A DNA stretch of 20,698 nucleotides from positions 1-20,698 of the forward strand of contig JAFRMB010000154.1 in NCBI GenBank assembly GCA_017430945.1, read 5' to 3'. The notes under the pieces were generated by a model that was not told where the DNA came from, did not search any database, and was given only the letters and a program-made list of their open reading frames with translations. The stretch's first letter is position 1; each line of letters begins with the position of its first letter. Shown piece after piece: positions 1 to 7,564 of the stretch. Both the position numbers and the translations under genes were made by a program. The DNA is from Clostridia bacterium (GTDB lineage Bacteria; Bacillota_A; Clostridia; Christensenellales; Aristaeellaceae).

Positions 1-150
1 GCATTTCCCCGGCAACCTGCCAAGGCCAGGCCGCTGACGCGCTGGCTGCGTTTGCGGTTATCCGCAGGCGGTGACCTCAGGCTCCAGGAATCATTTGCAT
101 GTCGCAGTTCGCTCGCTTACAGAAAATCTTGAACACAGCCGGTCGTGATT

Positions 151-238
151 GCGCAGTTCATTTTCATCGCCGTACCGATCCGACCATAACGAGTCGCCAC
201 TCGTTCATAAAGGAACGATTTGTCACATTGAACTGCGC
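151..238. repeat. long inverted repeat with nested alternative hairpins
   Basis: GCGCAGTTCA at 151-160 is exactly complementary to TGAACTGCGC at 229-238. Inside lie two short hairpins that exclude each other. AACGAGT at 188-194 pairs with ACTCGTT at 199-205 across a 4-nt loop. TCGTTC at 201-206 pairs with GAACGA at 213-218. Shared use of the segment around 201-205 gives an either/or structure if the region is transcribed. No promoter for it is obvious, so a function is only inferred. Confidence 0.45.
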
Positions 239-250
239 TCTCACGTGAGA
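239..250. promoter_or_regulatory. perfect 12-bp palindrome
   Basis: TCTCACGTGAGA reads the same on both strands, and it begins at the base after the 151-238 inverted repeat. A perfect palindrome of this size is the size of a dimeric regulator's operator. I do not recognise the motif and see no promoter core directly around it. Confidence 0.3.
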
Positions 251-280
251 ATGACCATTATACCCGCCGAAATTATCATC

Positions 281-296
281 AACACACCAGTGTGTT
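281..296. promoter_or_regulatory. 16-bp palindrome, operator-like
   Basis: AACACAC at 281-287 and GTGTGTT at 290-296 are exact inverted repeats separated by CA. The geometry (7-bp arms, 2-bp spacer) matches that of the palindrome at 601-616 in the hisZ promoter, although the sequence differs. It could be a regulator site for a promoter I cannot place. Confidence 0.3.
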
Positions 297-439
297 TCTT
301 CGCCGACATCGTATGACATAATCGTACTGTTCAACGACGTGGCAATGTACTATTTCATGTTCTAACTGGTCATTCAAGTCGAACGACGTTCAGATGCCTC
401 GTGTTTTAACAAGAACGGGTTTATACACAAACAAATTAT

Positions 440-448
440 TGATATAAT
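440..448 (+). promoter_or_regulatory. extended -10 promoter, distal his promoter candidate
   Basis: TGA followed directly by TATAAT (TATAAT at 443-448) forms an extended -10 element with a perfect hexamer. The -35 region near 419-425 is poor, which is tolerated for extended -10 promoters. Transcription would start near 455, giving a leader of about 200 nt before hisZ with a small hairpin and T-run at 490-507. Confidence 0.5.
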
Positions 449-489
449 ACATGTTGAGTGGGCGGCAGCGGTCGACGGACGTCAGGATC

Positions 490-507
490 GCAGGTCCCCC
501 TGCTTTT
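490..507 (+). terminator. weak terminator-like hairpin in the distal his leader
   Basis: GCAGG (490-494) pairs with CCTGC (499-503) across a TCCC loop, followed at once by TTTT (504-507). The stem is only 5 bp, so it is weak. A competing outer pairing exists between CGGCAG (463-468) and CTGCCG (508-513), and a longer-range one between GTCAGG (481-486) and CCTGAC (544-549). The leader from the 440-448 promoter is therefore structured, but I cannot show attenuation. Confidence 0.25.
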
Positions 508-596
508 CTGCCGGCGGTCCTCATGTGCGATATCTCGCGCAGGCCTGACCTTCCGACGGTTTAAATCGCTTTGCCTCAAAATTTACGGTTTCTTCG

Positions 597-625
597 TTGA
601 CTTTAGCGTGCTAAAGTGATAAATT
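597..625 (+). promoter_or_regulatory. proximal hisZ promoter
   Basis: TTGACT (597-602), a 17-bp spacer, and TAAATT (620-625) preceded by TG at 617-618 make a good -35 with an extended, slightly degenerate -10. Initiation would fall near 632, leaving a short leader of about 24 nt that carries only the ribosome binding site CCGGAGG (644-650) before the hisZ ATG at 656. Confidence 0.65.
601..616 (+). promoter_or_regulatory. palindromic operator candidate in the hisZ promoter
   Basis: CTTTAGC at 601-607 and GCTAAAG at 610-616 are exact inverted repeats around a GT centre. The site overlaps the last two bases of the -35 and fills most of the -35/-10 spacer, the usual place for a repressor operator. 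TrpR-like YerC/HisR regulators are proposed to control his operons in Firmicutes. I cannot confirm from memory that this motif matches their consensus, so the repressor's identity is inference. Confidence 0.6.
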
Positions 626-655
626 GATAAAGTAATCATTTCTCCGGAGGCTGCC

Positions 656-1756
656 ATGACTATGAATGCCGATCGATTTCCGCTGAAGCGGGAGGAGCGT
701 GTGCTGTTCCAGTTGCGTTCGCTCTATCAAAGCTACGGCTATCGCCCCTACAAAATGAGCAAGTTCGAGGAATACGACCTGTATGTGCGCAACAAGGATT
801 TTCTTGTGTCCGACGGCATCATTACCTTCACAGACACCGATGGCAGGCTGATGGCTCTGAAGCCGGACGTCACGCTCTCGATCATCAAAAACACGCGCGA
901 CACCGACAATCTGCTCCACAAGGTCCATTATTCCGAAAACGTCTACCGTATCTCCGGGTCCACACGTCAGTTCAAGGAGATCATGCAGACTGGTCTGGAA
1001 TGCATCGGCGATGTCGACCTGTACAGCCTTTGCGAAGTGATCCGGCTGGCGAAGGCGAGCCTGGACATCATCGATCCGTCCAACGTGCTGGAGATATCCC
1101 ATATGGGCGTCGTATCGGCGCTCGTCGACGCGCTGGCGCTGGATCCGGATGTGGAGCGCACCGTGCTCCAGTGTGTCGGCGAAAAAAACGCTGACGGTAT
1201 CCGCAAGCTTTGTCCCGGAAAGCAGATCGACGGCATCCTGTGCCTGATCGACGCGCACGGCGCGCCAGGCGCTGTGCTCTCCGAACTACGCCCCTTCTGC
1301 CAGCACGGCCTTGCAAAGGTCGCGCTGGACGAACTCGAGCGCGTGAGCGGCATCCTCGCGAGCCTCGGCGCACAGGACGTTCAGATCGACTTCTCCATCG
1401 TCAACGACATGAGCTACTATAACGGCATCGTCTTCCGCGGGTATATCCGTGGTATCCCGACCGGCGTACTTTCCGGCGGGCAATACGACCGACTGATGCA
1501 GCGCATGGGGCGCAGGTCCAGGGCTGTGGGCTTTGCCATCTACATGGACCTGCTCGAACGGCTCGGAAGCGAAGCCCGTCCCTATGACGTGGACACCGTG
1601 ATCCTGTATGGCGACGACGCGGATGTGACCAGGCTGTCCAAAGCAGCCGACTGTCTGGCCGCCGAATGCGGCAGCGTCGCGGTCCAGCGGGCTGTGGATG
1701 AAAAACTCAGGTTCCGCAGGCTCGTTCACCTGGAGGAGGTAGAGGCAGATGATTAA
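656..1756 (+). CDS. hisZ: ATP phosphoribosyltransferase regulatory subunit HisZ
   Basis: HisZ is a catalytically inactive paralogue of histidyl-tRNA synthetase that assembles with short HisG to form the first, histidine-feedback-regulated enzyme of histidine biosynthesis. The 366-residue protein shows the class II aaRS core. A motif-2-like stretch begins at Tyr97-Arg98 (YRISGSTRQFKEIMQTGLE), and a motif-3-like GGQYDRL lies at 274-280, followed by AVGFAIYMD. There is no C-terminal anticodon-binding domain of HisRS length, and the gene opens a his operon, so HisZ is preferred over HisS. The ATG at 656 has CCGGAGG at 644-650, 5 nt away. Its end overlaps hisG by 8 nt, which suggests translational coupling of the two subunits. 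Confidence 0.93.
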   Translation: MTMNADRFPLKREERVLFQLRSLYQSYGYRPYKMSKFEEYDLYVRNKDFLVSDGIITFTDTDGRLMALKPDVTLSIIKNTRDTDNLLHKVHYSENVYRISGSTRQFKEIMQTGLECIGDVDLYSLCEVIRLAKASLDIIDPSNVLEISHMGVVSALVDALALDPDVERTVLQCVGEKNADGIRKLCPGKQIDGILCLIDAHGAPGAVLSELRPFCQHGLAKVALDELERVSGILASLGAQDVQIDFSIVNDMSYYNGIVFRGYIRGIPTGVLSGGQYDRLMQRMGRRSRAVGFAIYMDLLERLGSEARPYDVDTVILYGDDADVTRLSKAADCLAAECGSVAVQRAVDEKLRFRRLVHLEEVEADD

Positions 1757-2372
1757 TGTTGCGCTGCCTAAAGGCAGGCTGGGCGAAAAGGTCTACGGCA
1801 TGTTCGCCGCAGCGGGTTATGAGTGCCCGTCCATACTGGAAAACAATCGCAGGCTCATCTTTGAAAATGCGCAGGCCGGCGTCCGCTATTTCTGGGTGAA
1901 GCCCTCGGATGTGGCTATCTATGTCGAGCGCGGCGCGGCGGACATCGGCGTAGCCGGCAAGGACATCCTGCTGGAATATGCCCCCGACGTCTATGAGCTG
2001 CTGGATCTGAACGTCGGTCGCTGCCGGATGGCCGTGGCGGCCAAGCGCGGCTTCAGGGACGACGCTGAGAAGACGCTTCGGGTCGCCACGAAGTTCACAA
2101 ATATCGCCCGCGGGTACTACGCCGGTCTGGGCCGGGATATCGACATCATCCACCTGAACGGCTCCATCGAGCTGGCGCCGATCCTGAATCTGTCCGATGT
2201 GATCGTCGACATCGTGGAGACCGGCAAAACGCTGTTGGAGAACGATCTTGAGCCGCTGGAGACCATCGTGCCCATATCGGCCCGTCTGATCGCCAACAAA
2301 TCCAGCTTCAAGTTCAGCGCCTCCCCCATCGAGGCCATACGGGACGGGCTGAAGGCCCAGGTAAAAGCATAA
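1749..2372 (+). CDS. hisG: ATP phosphoribosyltransferase catalytic subunit, short form
   Basis: HisG catalyses ATP + PRPP to phosphoribosyl-ATP, the committed step of the histidine pathway. At 207 residues it is the short form, which lacks the C-terminal ACT-like regulatory domain and needs HisZ. The presence of hisZ next door agrees. The family signature is visible at about residues 141-163 (ELAPILNLSDVIVDIVETGK, with TL following). The start overlaps the hisZ stop region by 8 nt, and GGAGGTAGAGGC just upstream supplies the ribosome binding site inside hisZ. A 38-nt gap precedes hisD. Confidence 0.95.
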   Translation: MINVALPKGRLGEKVYGMFAAAGYECPSILENNRRLIFENAQAGVRYFWVKPSDVAIYVERGAADIGVAGKDILLEYAPDVYELLDLNVGRCRMAVAAKRGFRDDAEKTLRVATKFTNIARGYYAGLGRDIDIIHLNGSIELAPILNLSDVIVDIVETGKTLLENDLEPLETIVPISARLIANKSSFKFSASPIEAIRDGLKAQVKA

Positions 2373-2410
2373 CGGTTTCCCTTCATCACGACTAAAGGCA
2401 GGGATCGACA

Positions 2411-3682
2411 ATGATCAGGATCATGAGATACGGCGAGGTCGCCAACGAGGACATCTTTGCGCGGGTCTCTCCCGAGGTGGACGTCCAGGGCATCGTGGCG
2501 GACATCATCGCCGATGTCCGCACCAGGGGTGACGCAGCGCTGTTCGATTATTGTGAGCGCTTTGACGGTGCAAAGCTTCAGCGTCTGGAAGTCGGCGCCG
2601 AAGAGTTCGATGAAGCCCTTTGCCAGATCGAGCCGGCGTTCCTGGAGGTACTGGAAACTGCCGCTCGGAACATCCGACAGTTCCATGAAAAGCAGGTCCG
2701 CAACAGCTTTATCATCGCGGAACGCGAAGGCGTGGTGATGGGCCAGAAGGTCACGCCCCTTGATCGTGTCGGCCTGTATGTTCCCGGCGGCACGGCAGCA
2801 TACCCTTCCACGGTCTTGATGGATGCACTCCCAGCAAAGATCGCGGGCTGTGGTGAGATCGTGATCGTCACGCCGCCCGGCAGGGACGGCAGGGTCAATC
2901 CCGCCATACTGGCCGCTGCTAAGGCCGCCGGTGTCGATCGCGTGTTCAAGGTCGGCGGCGCGCAGGCCGTGGCGGCTCTTGCCTATGGCACGCAGAGCAT
3001 TCCCTGTGTGGACAAGATCGTCGGACCGGGCAACGCTTTCGTGGCCGAGGCAAAAAAGCAGGTGTTTGGCAAGGTCGCCATCGATATGATCGCTGGTCCC
3101 AGCGAGATCCTGATCGTCGCCGATGCCGCAAGCGATCCCCGGCACGTCGCCGCGGACCTTTTGAGCCAGGCGGAGCACGACAGGCTCGCCTCCGCGGTGC
3201 TGGTCACCGATTCCATGTCCTTGGCTGAAGCCGTCCGTGACGAGGTGGAGCGGCAGGTCAGGCTGCTGCCCCGCGTTGAGATCGCTTCCGCATCCATCGA
3301 CAGAAACGGCAAGATCATCGTCGCCGACGATCTGTCGCAGGCCATCGACATCGCCAACGCCATCGCGCCTGAGCACCTGGAGCTGTGCGTTGACGATCCC
3401 TTTGCCTATCTCGACCGGGTGCGCCACGCCGGCTCCATATTCATGGGCCGCAACTGCCCCGAAGCGCTGGGCGACTATCTGGCCGGCCCGAACCACACAC
3501 TGCCTACCGGCGGCACGGCCCGATTCTACAGCCCGCTCTCGGTCGACGACTTCGTCAAGAAGAGTCAGTATACCTATTTCACGCGCGATGCGTTGGCCGC
3601 TGTGAAGGACAAGGTTGCCTGCTTTGCCGAAAAGGAAGGTTTGTCCGGCCATGCCCGAAGCGCGCTGATCCGCTTTGAGTGA
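2411..3682 (+). CDS. hisD: histidinol dehydrogenase
   Basis: HisD is a zinc enzyme that oxidises L-histidinol to L-histidine in two NAD-dependent steps, the last two reactions of the pathway. The 423-residue length is typical. Landmarks are VGLYVPGGTAAYPS near residue 117, VGPGNAFVAEAKK, and IDMIAGPSEILIVAD. The metal and catalytic residues expected from the E. coli enzyme are all present: Gln253 and His256 (SQAEHD), Glu321-His322 (APEHLEL), Asp355 (GDYLAGPNHT) and His414 near the C-terminus. The ATG at 2411 follows GGCAGGG by 7 nt. It lies 38 nt after hisG and 38 nt before hisC. Confidence 0.96.
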   Translation: MIRIMRYGEVANEDIFARVSPEVDVQGIVADIIADVRTRGDAALFDYCERFDGAKLQRLEVGAEEFDEALCQIEPAFLEVLETAARNIRQFHEKQVRNSFIIAEREGVVMGQKVTPLDRVGLYVPGGTAAYPSTVLMDALPAKIAGCGEIVIVTPPGRDGRVNPAILAAAKAAGVDRVFKVGGAQAVAALAYGTQSIPCVDKIVGPGNAFVAEAKKQVFGKVAIDMIAGPSEILIVADAASDPRHVAADLLSQAEHDRLASAVLVTDSMSLAEAVRDEVERQVRLLPRVEIASASIDRNGKIIVADDLSQAIDIANAIAPEHLELCVDDPFAYLDRVRHAGSIFMGRNCPEALGDYLAGPNHTLPTGGTARFYSPLSVDDFVKKSQYTYFTRDALAAVKDKVACFAEKEGLSGHARSALIRFE

Positions 3683-3720
3683 TCGTCCCCATCGAATCCA
3701 ACGACATGGAGTGATCCGTC

Positions 3721-4779
3721 ATGAGTCGATATCTCATCGAAAAACACCAGGCCCTCGAAGCATACGTCCCCGGCGAACAGCCCCAGGACATGCAGTACGT
3801 CAAGCTGAACACCAACGAGAGCCCCTATCCCCCTTCTCCCGCCGTGATCGCCGCCGCGTCGAAGGAAGCCGAGCGCCTTCAGCTGTACTCGGATCCGGTG
3901 TGCGCTTCGCTGCGCGACGCCATCGCAGGATCGTACGGCGTAAAGCGAGAAAACGTCTATGTCTCCAACGGCTCAGACGATATCCTGAATTTCGCGTTCA
4001 TGGCATTTGCCGGCGAAGGCGGAAAGGTATGGTTCCCCGACATCAGCTACGGCTTTTACCGCGTGTTCGGCGATCTGCACCGGTGCGACTACGCCACGAT
4101 CCCTCTGGAGGCCGACTTCAGCATCGACCCTCAAAAATACCACGGACTCGATGGGCTCATCGTTATCGCGAACCCCAACGCGCCTACAGGACTTGCGCTC
4201 TCCACGGATGCCATCGAAGGCATACTGCGCAGCAATCCCGATCATGTGGTGCTGATCGACGAAGCGTATGTCGACTTTGGCGGCGACTCCTGTGTGCCGT
4301 TGACGTCTAAATACGACAACCTCCTGGTGGCGCAGACCTTTTCGAAATCCCGCAGCATGGCGGGTGCACGACTCGGCTTTGCCATCGCCGGCGCCGGCCT
4401 GATTGCCGACCTGGACAGGATCAAGTATTCGACCAATCCTTATAACGTCAACCTGATGACGTGCGCAGCCGGCGTCGCCGCGATTGCCGACAACGACTAC
4501 TACATGGCCAACTGCCGCAGGATCGAAGACACCCGTGCCCGGACCGCGGCCCGTCTCGAGGCGCTAGGGTTCACCGTGCTGCCTTCGAAGGCGAACTTCA
4601 TTTTCGCCCGCTCGGACAGGATCGGCGGCGAAGACCTGTACCTGGCACTCAAGAAACGCGGTGTGCTGGTGCGTCACTTCGGTGCTGCGCGCATTCACGA
4701 CTTCAACCGCATCACCATCGGCACGCCCGAGCAAATGGATATCCTGATCGAACGAATCAAAGAGATACTGGGGGTTTGA
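3721..4779 (+). CDS. hisC: histidinol-phosphate aminotransferase
   Basis: HisC is a PLP-dependent fold-type I aminotransferase that converts imidazole acetol phosphate and glutamate to histidinol phosphate. The 352-residue protein has the expected marks: NPNAPTG for substrate and PLP contacts, DEAYVDF with the Asp that holds the pyridine nitrogen, and SKSRSMAGARLGFAI with the Schiff-base lysine at Lys209. The N-terminal LNTNESPYPPSP is also typical of HisC. The product needs a histidinol-phosphatase before HisD can act, and none is encoded in this cluster. The gene ends 4 nt before hisB. Confidence 0.94.
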   Translation: MSRYLIEKHQALEAYVPGEQPQDMQYVKLNTNESPYPPSPAVIAAASKEAERLQLYSDPVCASLRDAIAGSYGVKRENVYVSNGSDDILNFAFMAFAGEGGKVWFPDISYGFYRVFGDLHRCDYATIPLEADFSIDPQKYHGLDGLIVIANPNAPTGLALSTDAIEGILRSNPDHVVLIDEAYVDFGGDSCVPLTSKYDNLLVAQTFSKSRSMAGARLGFAIAGAGLIADLDRIKYSTNPYNVNLMTCAAGVAAIADNDYYMANCRRIEDTRARTAARLEALGFTVLPSKANFIFARSDRIGGEDLYLALKKRGVLVRHFGAARIHDFNRITIGTPEQMDILIERIKEILGV

Positions 4780-4783
4780 CACC

Positions 4784-5371
4784 ATGCGCGAGGCTGATAT
4801 CATCCGCCGCACGGCGGAGACGGACATCCGTCTGACGCTGAAGCTGGACGGCACAGGCCAGTCGACCATTGAGACCGGCTGCGGATTCCTGGACCATATG
4901 CTTACGCTCTTTGCCAGACACGGCCGCTTTGACCTTGAGGTCAAATGCGTCGGCGACACCGATGTGGACGACCACCACACCGTAGAGGACATCGGCATCT
5001 GTCTTGGGCAGGCTTTTGCCCAGGCGCTGGGCGATATGGGCGGCATCTGCCGCTACGGCAGCACCATACTGCCCATGGATGAGGCGCTTGTGCTCACCGC
5101 TGCAGACATATCCGGGCGCGCACACCTGTCGTACGACGTGCAGCTGCCCACCCAGAAGATCGGCACCTTCGACACAGAGCTCGTCAAGGAATTCTGGCTG
5201 GGTTTCATTCGGAAGGCGAACATCACCCTGCACATCAAGCAGTTCGCCGGCGAGAACAGCCATCACATCGCTGAAGGCATGTTCAAATCCGCCGCGCGCA
5301 CACTGCGCGCAGCGTGCACCGTGGACCCCTGCCTGAACGGCGAGGTGCTTTCCACAAAGGGCGTGCTGTGA
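4784..5371 (+). CDS. hisB: imidazoleglycerol-phosphate dehydratase
   Basis: HisB dehydrates imidazole glycerol phosphate to imidazole acetol phosphate, using a di-manganese site. The 195-residue monofunctional form lacks the N-terminal phosphatase domain found in enteric bifunctional HisB, so the phosphatase must be elsewhere. The metal-binding motifs are intact: Asp37-His38 in FLDHM, His64-His65 in DDHHTVED, and His160-His161 in SHHIAEGMFK. It follows hisC by 4 nt. A 100-nt gap to hisH, the longest inside the operon, contains a 12-bp palindrome. Confidence 0.96.
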   Translation: MREADIIRRTAETDIRLTLKLDGTGQSTIETGCGFLDHMLTLFARHGRFDLEVKCVGDTDVDDHHTVEDIGICLGQAFAQALGDMGGICRYGSTILPMDEALVLTAADISGRAHLSYDVQLPTQKIGTFDTELVKEFWLGFIRKANITLHIKQFAGENSHHIAEGMFKSAARTLRAACTVDPCLNGEVLSTKGVL

Positions 5372-5406
5372 ATCATCCCGCTCTGACGGGCCGATCGCTG
5401 CCCCGG

Positions 5407-5418
5407 CGGACATGTCCG
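5407..5418. promoter_or_regulatory. 12-bp palindrome in the hisB-hisH gap
   Basis: CGGACATGTCCG is a perfect palindrome in the only long intergenic gap of the operon (5372-5471). It may be a short hairpin, a regulator site or chance in GC-rich DNA. No T-run follows it and I see no strong promoter nearby. Confidence 0.25.
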
Positions 5419-5471
5419 ACACGGTCGCGGCGCGGGTCGCATCGGTCGAAACATCATTCCAGGAGGACCCT

Positions 5472-6095
5472 ATGATCGCGATCATCGACTACGGCGTGGG
5501 CAACCTTTTCTCGCTTTCCCACTCCCTGACGGCCGTCGGTGCCGATGCCGTCGTCACCGGCGATGCCGAAGTCATATGCCGCGCGGATCACGTGATACTG
5601 CCCGGCGTCGGCGCCTTCGGAGACGCTGCCGCCAAACTTCGCGAGACCCGCCTCGACCGGGTCGTCAAGGACGCCGCCGCCGCCGGGACGCCCGTCATGG
5701 GCATCTGCCTGGGCATGCAGCTGCTGCTGGACCGATCCTACGAATTCGGCGAACACGACGGCCTCGGCCTCATCCCCGGCGAGGTGCGCCCCATCGCCGA
5801 GGTCATCGGTAGCGGGCTGAAGATCCCGCACATCGGCTGGAACGCGCTCCACCTTCGCGGCAGCCACCCGATCTTCCGCAGCATCCAGCCCGGAGACTGC
5901 GTGTATTTCGTCCATTCTTACTACGGCGCCAAGTGTGACGCGTCCGTCATCGCCACCACCGAATACGGTGCCGAGCTGACCGCCGCCGTGGCGCGTGACA
6001 ACGTCGTCGGCTGCCAGTTCCACCCCGAGAAGAGCGGCAACGTCGGCCTGGGCATCCTGAAGGCATTTTGCGAATGGGACGGTGACCGCGCATGA
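5472..6095 (+). CDS. hisH: imidazole glycerol phosphate synthase, glutaminase subunit
   Basis: HisH is the class I glutamine amidotransferase that hydrolyses glutamine and channels ammonia into HisF. The catalytic triad is visible: Cys79 in GICLGMQLLL, and His184 and Glu186 in FHPEKSG. The open frame extends upstream to 5412. The ATG at 5472 is chosen because AGGAGG lies at 5461-5466 with 5-nt spacing, and because the protein then begins MIAIIDYGVGNL as in the family, giving 207 residues. The stop overlaps the hisA start in an ATGA motif at 6092-6095. Confidence 0.95.
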   Translation: MIAIIDYGVGNLFSLSHSLTAVGADAVVTGDAEVICRADHVILPGVGAFGDAAAKLRETRLDRVVKDAAAAGTPVMGICLGMQLLLDRSYEFGEHDGLGLIPGEVRPIAEVIGSGLKIPHIGWNALHLRGSHPIFRSIQPGDCVYFVHSYYGAKCDASVIATTEYGAELTAAVARDNVVGCQFHPEKSGNVGLGILKAFCEWDGDRA

Positions 6096-6808
6096 ACCTT
6101 TTCCCCGCCATCGATCTGTATCACGGCCAGGCTGTTCGCCTGTTCAAGGGCGACTATGATCGGATGACCGTCTACGATCCCGACCCGCTGAACACCGCGC
6201 TCGCCTTCGAGGCCGCGGGCGCCGGAAATCTCCACAGGGTCGATCTCGAGGGCGCCCGTGACGGCGGGACTCCCAACGCCGACACCATCCGCCGCATCGT
6301 GAAAGGCACTGGTCTGTTCGTCGAGTTGGGCGGCGGCATACGGTCGATGGACGTCATCGATCGGTATCTTTCCCTCGGCGTGCGCAGGGTCATACTGGGC
6401 ACCGCCGCCATCACGGGTGGCGATCTCGTCGAACGCGCCGTGGCAAAATACGGCGACGCCATCGCCGTCGGAGCGGATGTGCGCGACGGGCTCATCGCCA
6501 TAAAGGGCTGGACCGAGCAGAGCGACATGACGCTCGATCGATTCATGGAACGCTTTCAGCGCATCGGCGTCAGGACCGTGATCTGCACGGACATCAGCCG
6601 CGACGGCGCGATGCGCGGCGCAAACCGCGCCATGTACGCCGCCATGCAGCGCGCATACGACATGGACATCATCGCCTCCGGCGGCGTTTCCACCTTGGAG
6701 GACATACGGGCGCTGGCCGACATGGGCCTCTACGGCGCCATCATCGGCAAAGCGTACTACACCGGTGCCATCGACCTGAAGGAAGCGATACGGGAGGCGA
6801 CTGCATGA
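6092..6808 (+). CDS. hisA: ProFAR isomerase HisA
   Basis: HisA is the (beta-alpha)8-barrel isomerase that opens the ribose of ProFAR to give PRFAR, an Amadori rearrangement. The 238-residue protein has the catalytic acids Asp8 (FPAIDLYHGQ) and Asp129 (GADVRDG). Phosphate-binding loops appear as VELGGGIRS and IASGGVST. It overlaps hisH by ATGA at its start and hisF by ATGA at its end, so HisH, HisA and HisF are translationally coupled. HisF is its half-barrel paralogue. Confidence 0.95.
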   Translation: MNLFPAIDLYHGQAVRLFKGDYDRMTVYDPDPLNTALAFEAAGAGNLHRVDLEGARDGGTPNADTIRRIVKGTGLFVELGGGIRSMDVIDRYLSLGVRRVILGTAAITGGDLVERAVAKYGDAIAVGADVRDGLIAIKGWTEQSDMTLDRFMERFQRIGVRTVICTDISRDGAMRGANRAMYAAMQRAYDMDIIASGGVSTLEDIRALADMGLYGAIIGKAYYTGAIDLKEAIREATA

Positions 6809-7563
6809 TCACCAAGCGCATCATCCCGTGCCTGGACGTGAAGGACGGCCGGGTGGTCAAGGGCGTCAATTTCCTCGGGCTCGCAGACGTGTCCAGTCCA
6901 GTGAAGCTGGCCGAGTACTACTCCCGCTGCGGTGCGGACGAGCTGGTGTTCTACGATATCACCGCATCTGCCGAGGGCCGAGCGCTGTTCACGGATATAC
7001 TCCGCGAGGTCGCCCGTAAGGTCTTCATACCGCTCACCGTGGGTGGCGGCATCAACACCGTGGCCGACTTCGACCGCGTGCTCAAATGCGGCGCTGACAA
7101 GGTGTCCGTCAATTCCGGTGCGATCCGCGATCCGTCGCTCATCCCCGCAGCCGCGGAGCGCTACGGCAGTCAGTGCGTGGTGATCTCGGCGGATGTCAAG
7201 CGGGTCGACGGCGAATTCAGAGTGTTCGCCAAGGGCGGCCGCGTGGACACCGGCATGGAGGCCATCGGCTGGATCAGGCGCTGTGTAGACAGCGGCGCCG
7301 GCGAAGTGGTGCTCAACTCCATCGACACCGACGGCGTCAAACGCGGTTTTGACCTGGAGATGCTCTCGGCCGTGTGTGACGCGGTGAACGTGCCCGTCAT
7401 CGCCTCCGGCGGCGCCGGCTGCGAACAGGACTTCGTCACTCTGTTCAAGACTCTGCCAAAGGTGGACGCGGGGCTGGCCGCCTCGATCTTCCACTTCGGC
7501 GAGGTCGGGATCCCTGAGCTCAAGCGCGTGCTGAGCGACAACGACATCATTGTGAGGCTTTGA
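6805..7563 (+). CDS. hisF: imidazole glycerol phosphate synthase, cyclase subunit
   Basis: HisF takes ammonia from HisH and converts PRFAR to imidazole glycerol phosphate and AICAR, linking the pathway to purine synthesis. The 252-residue barrel carries the catalytic Asp11 ([14 protein letters not shown]) and Asp130 ([10 protein letters not shown]), plus the phosphate loops PLTVGGGI and IASGGAG. It starts within the hisA stop (ATGA). One base separates its TGA from the hisIE ATG. Confidence 0.96.
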   Translation: MITKRIIPCLDVKDGRVVKGVNFLGLADVSSPVKLAEYYSRCGADELVFYDITASAEGRALFTDILREVARKVFIPLTVGGGINTVADFDRVLKCGADKVSVNSGAIRDPSLIPAAAERYGSQCVVISADVKRVDGEFRVFAKGGRVDTGMEAIGWIRRCVDSGAGEVVLNSIDTDGVKRGFDLEMLSAVCDAVNVPVIASGGAGCEQDFVTLFKTLPKVDAGLAASIFHFGEVGIPELKRVLSDNDIIVRL

Positions 7564-7564
7564 T

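Larger units (their letters stand above)
1..430. other. gene-poor region upstream of the his operon
   Basis: I find no convincing gene here. Short open frames run in from the left edge (for example one ending in TGA at 72-74), but they are too short to judge. The stretch is unusually rich in inverted repeats, listed separately: 151-160 with 229-238, 187-206, 201-218, 239-250 and 281-296. There is also a repeated AACGACGT core at 333-340 and 382-389. I see no match to T-box, SRP, 6S, tmRNA or RNase P consensus pieces that I can recall. It may be a regulatory region, a structured RNA, or the eroded end of an upstream gene. Confidence 0.4.

Noticed and set aside
1..132. Short open frames at the left edge (frame 3 to TGA 72-74, frame 1 to TGA 130-132) as tails of an upstream gene
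   Set aside because: Only 24 to 44 residues are visible, with no recognisable motif. In GC-rich DNA such frames arise by chance.
451..564. 37-codon frame starting at 451 as a his leader peptide
   Set aside because: It contains no His codons, and its ATG precedes the expected transcription start near 455.
2117..3652. 511-residue - strand frame opposite hisD
   Set aside because: It is an antisense frame created by GC-rich codon bias of hisD. No motifs or ribosome binding site.
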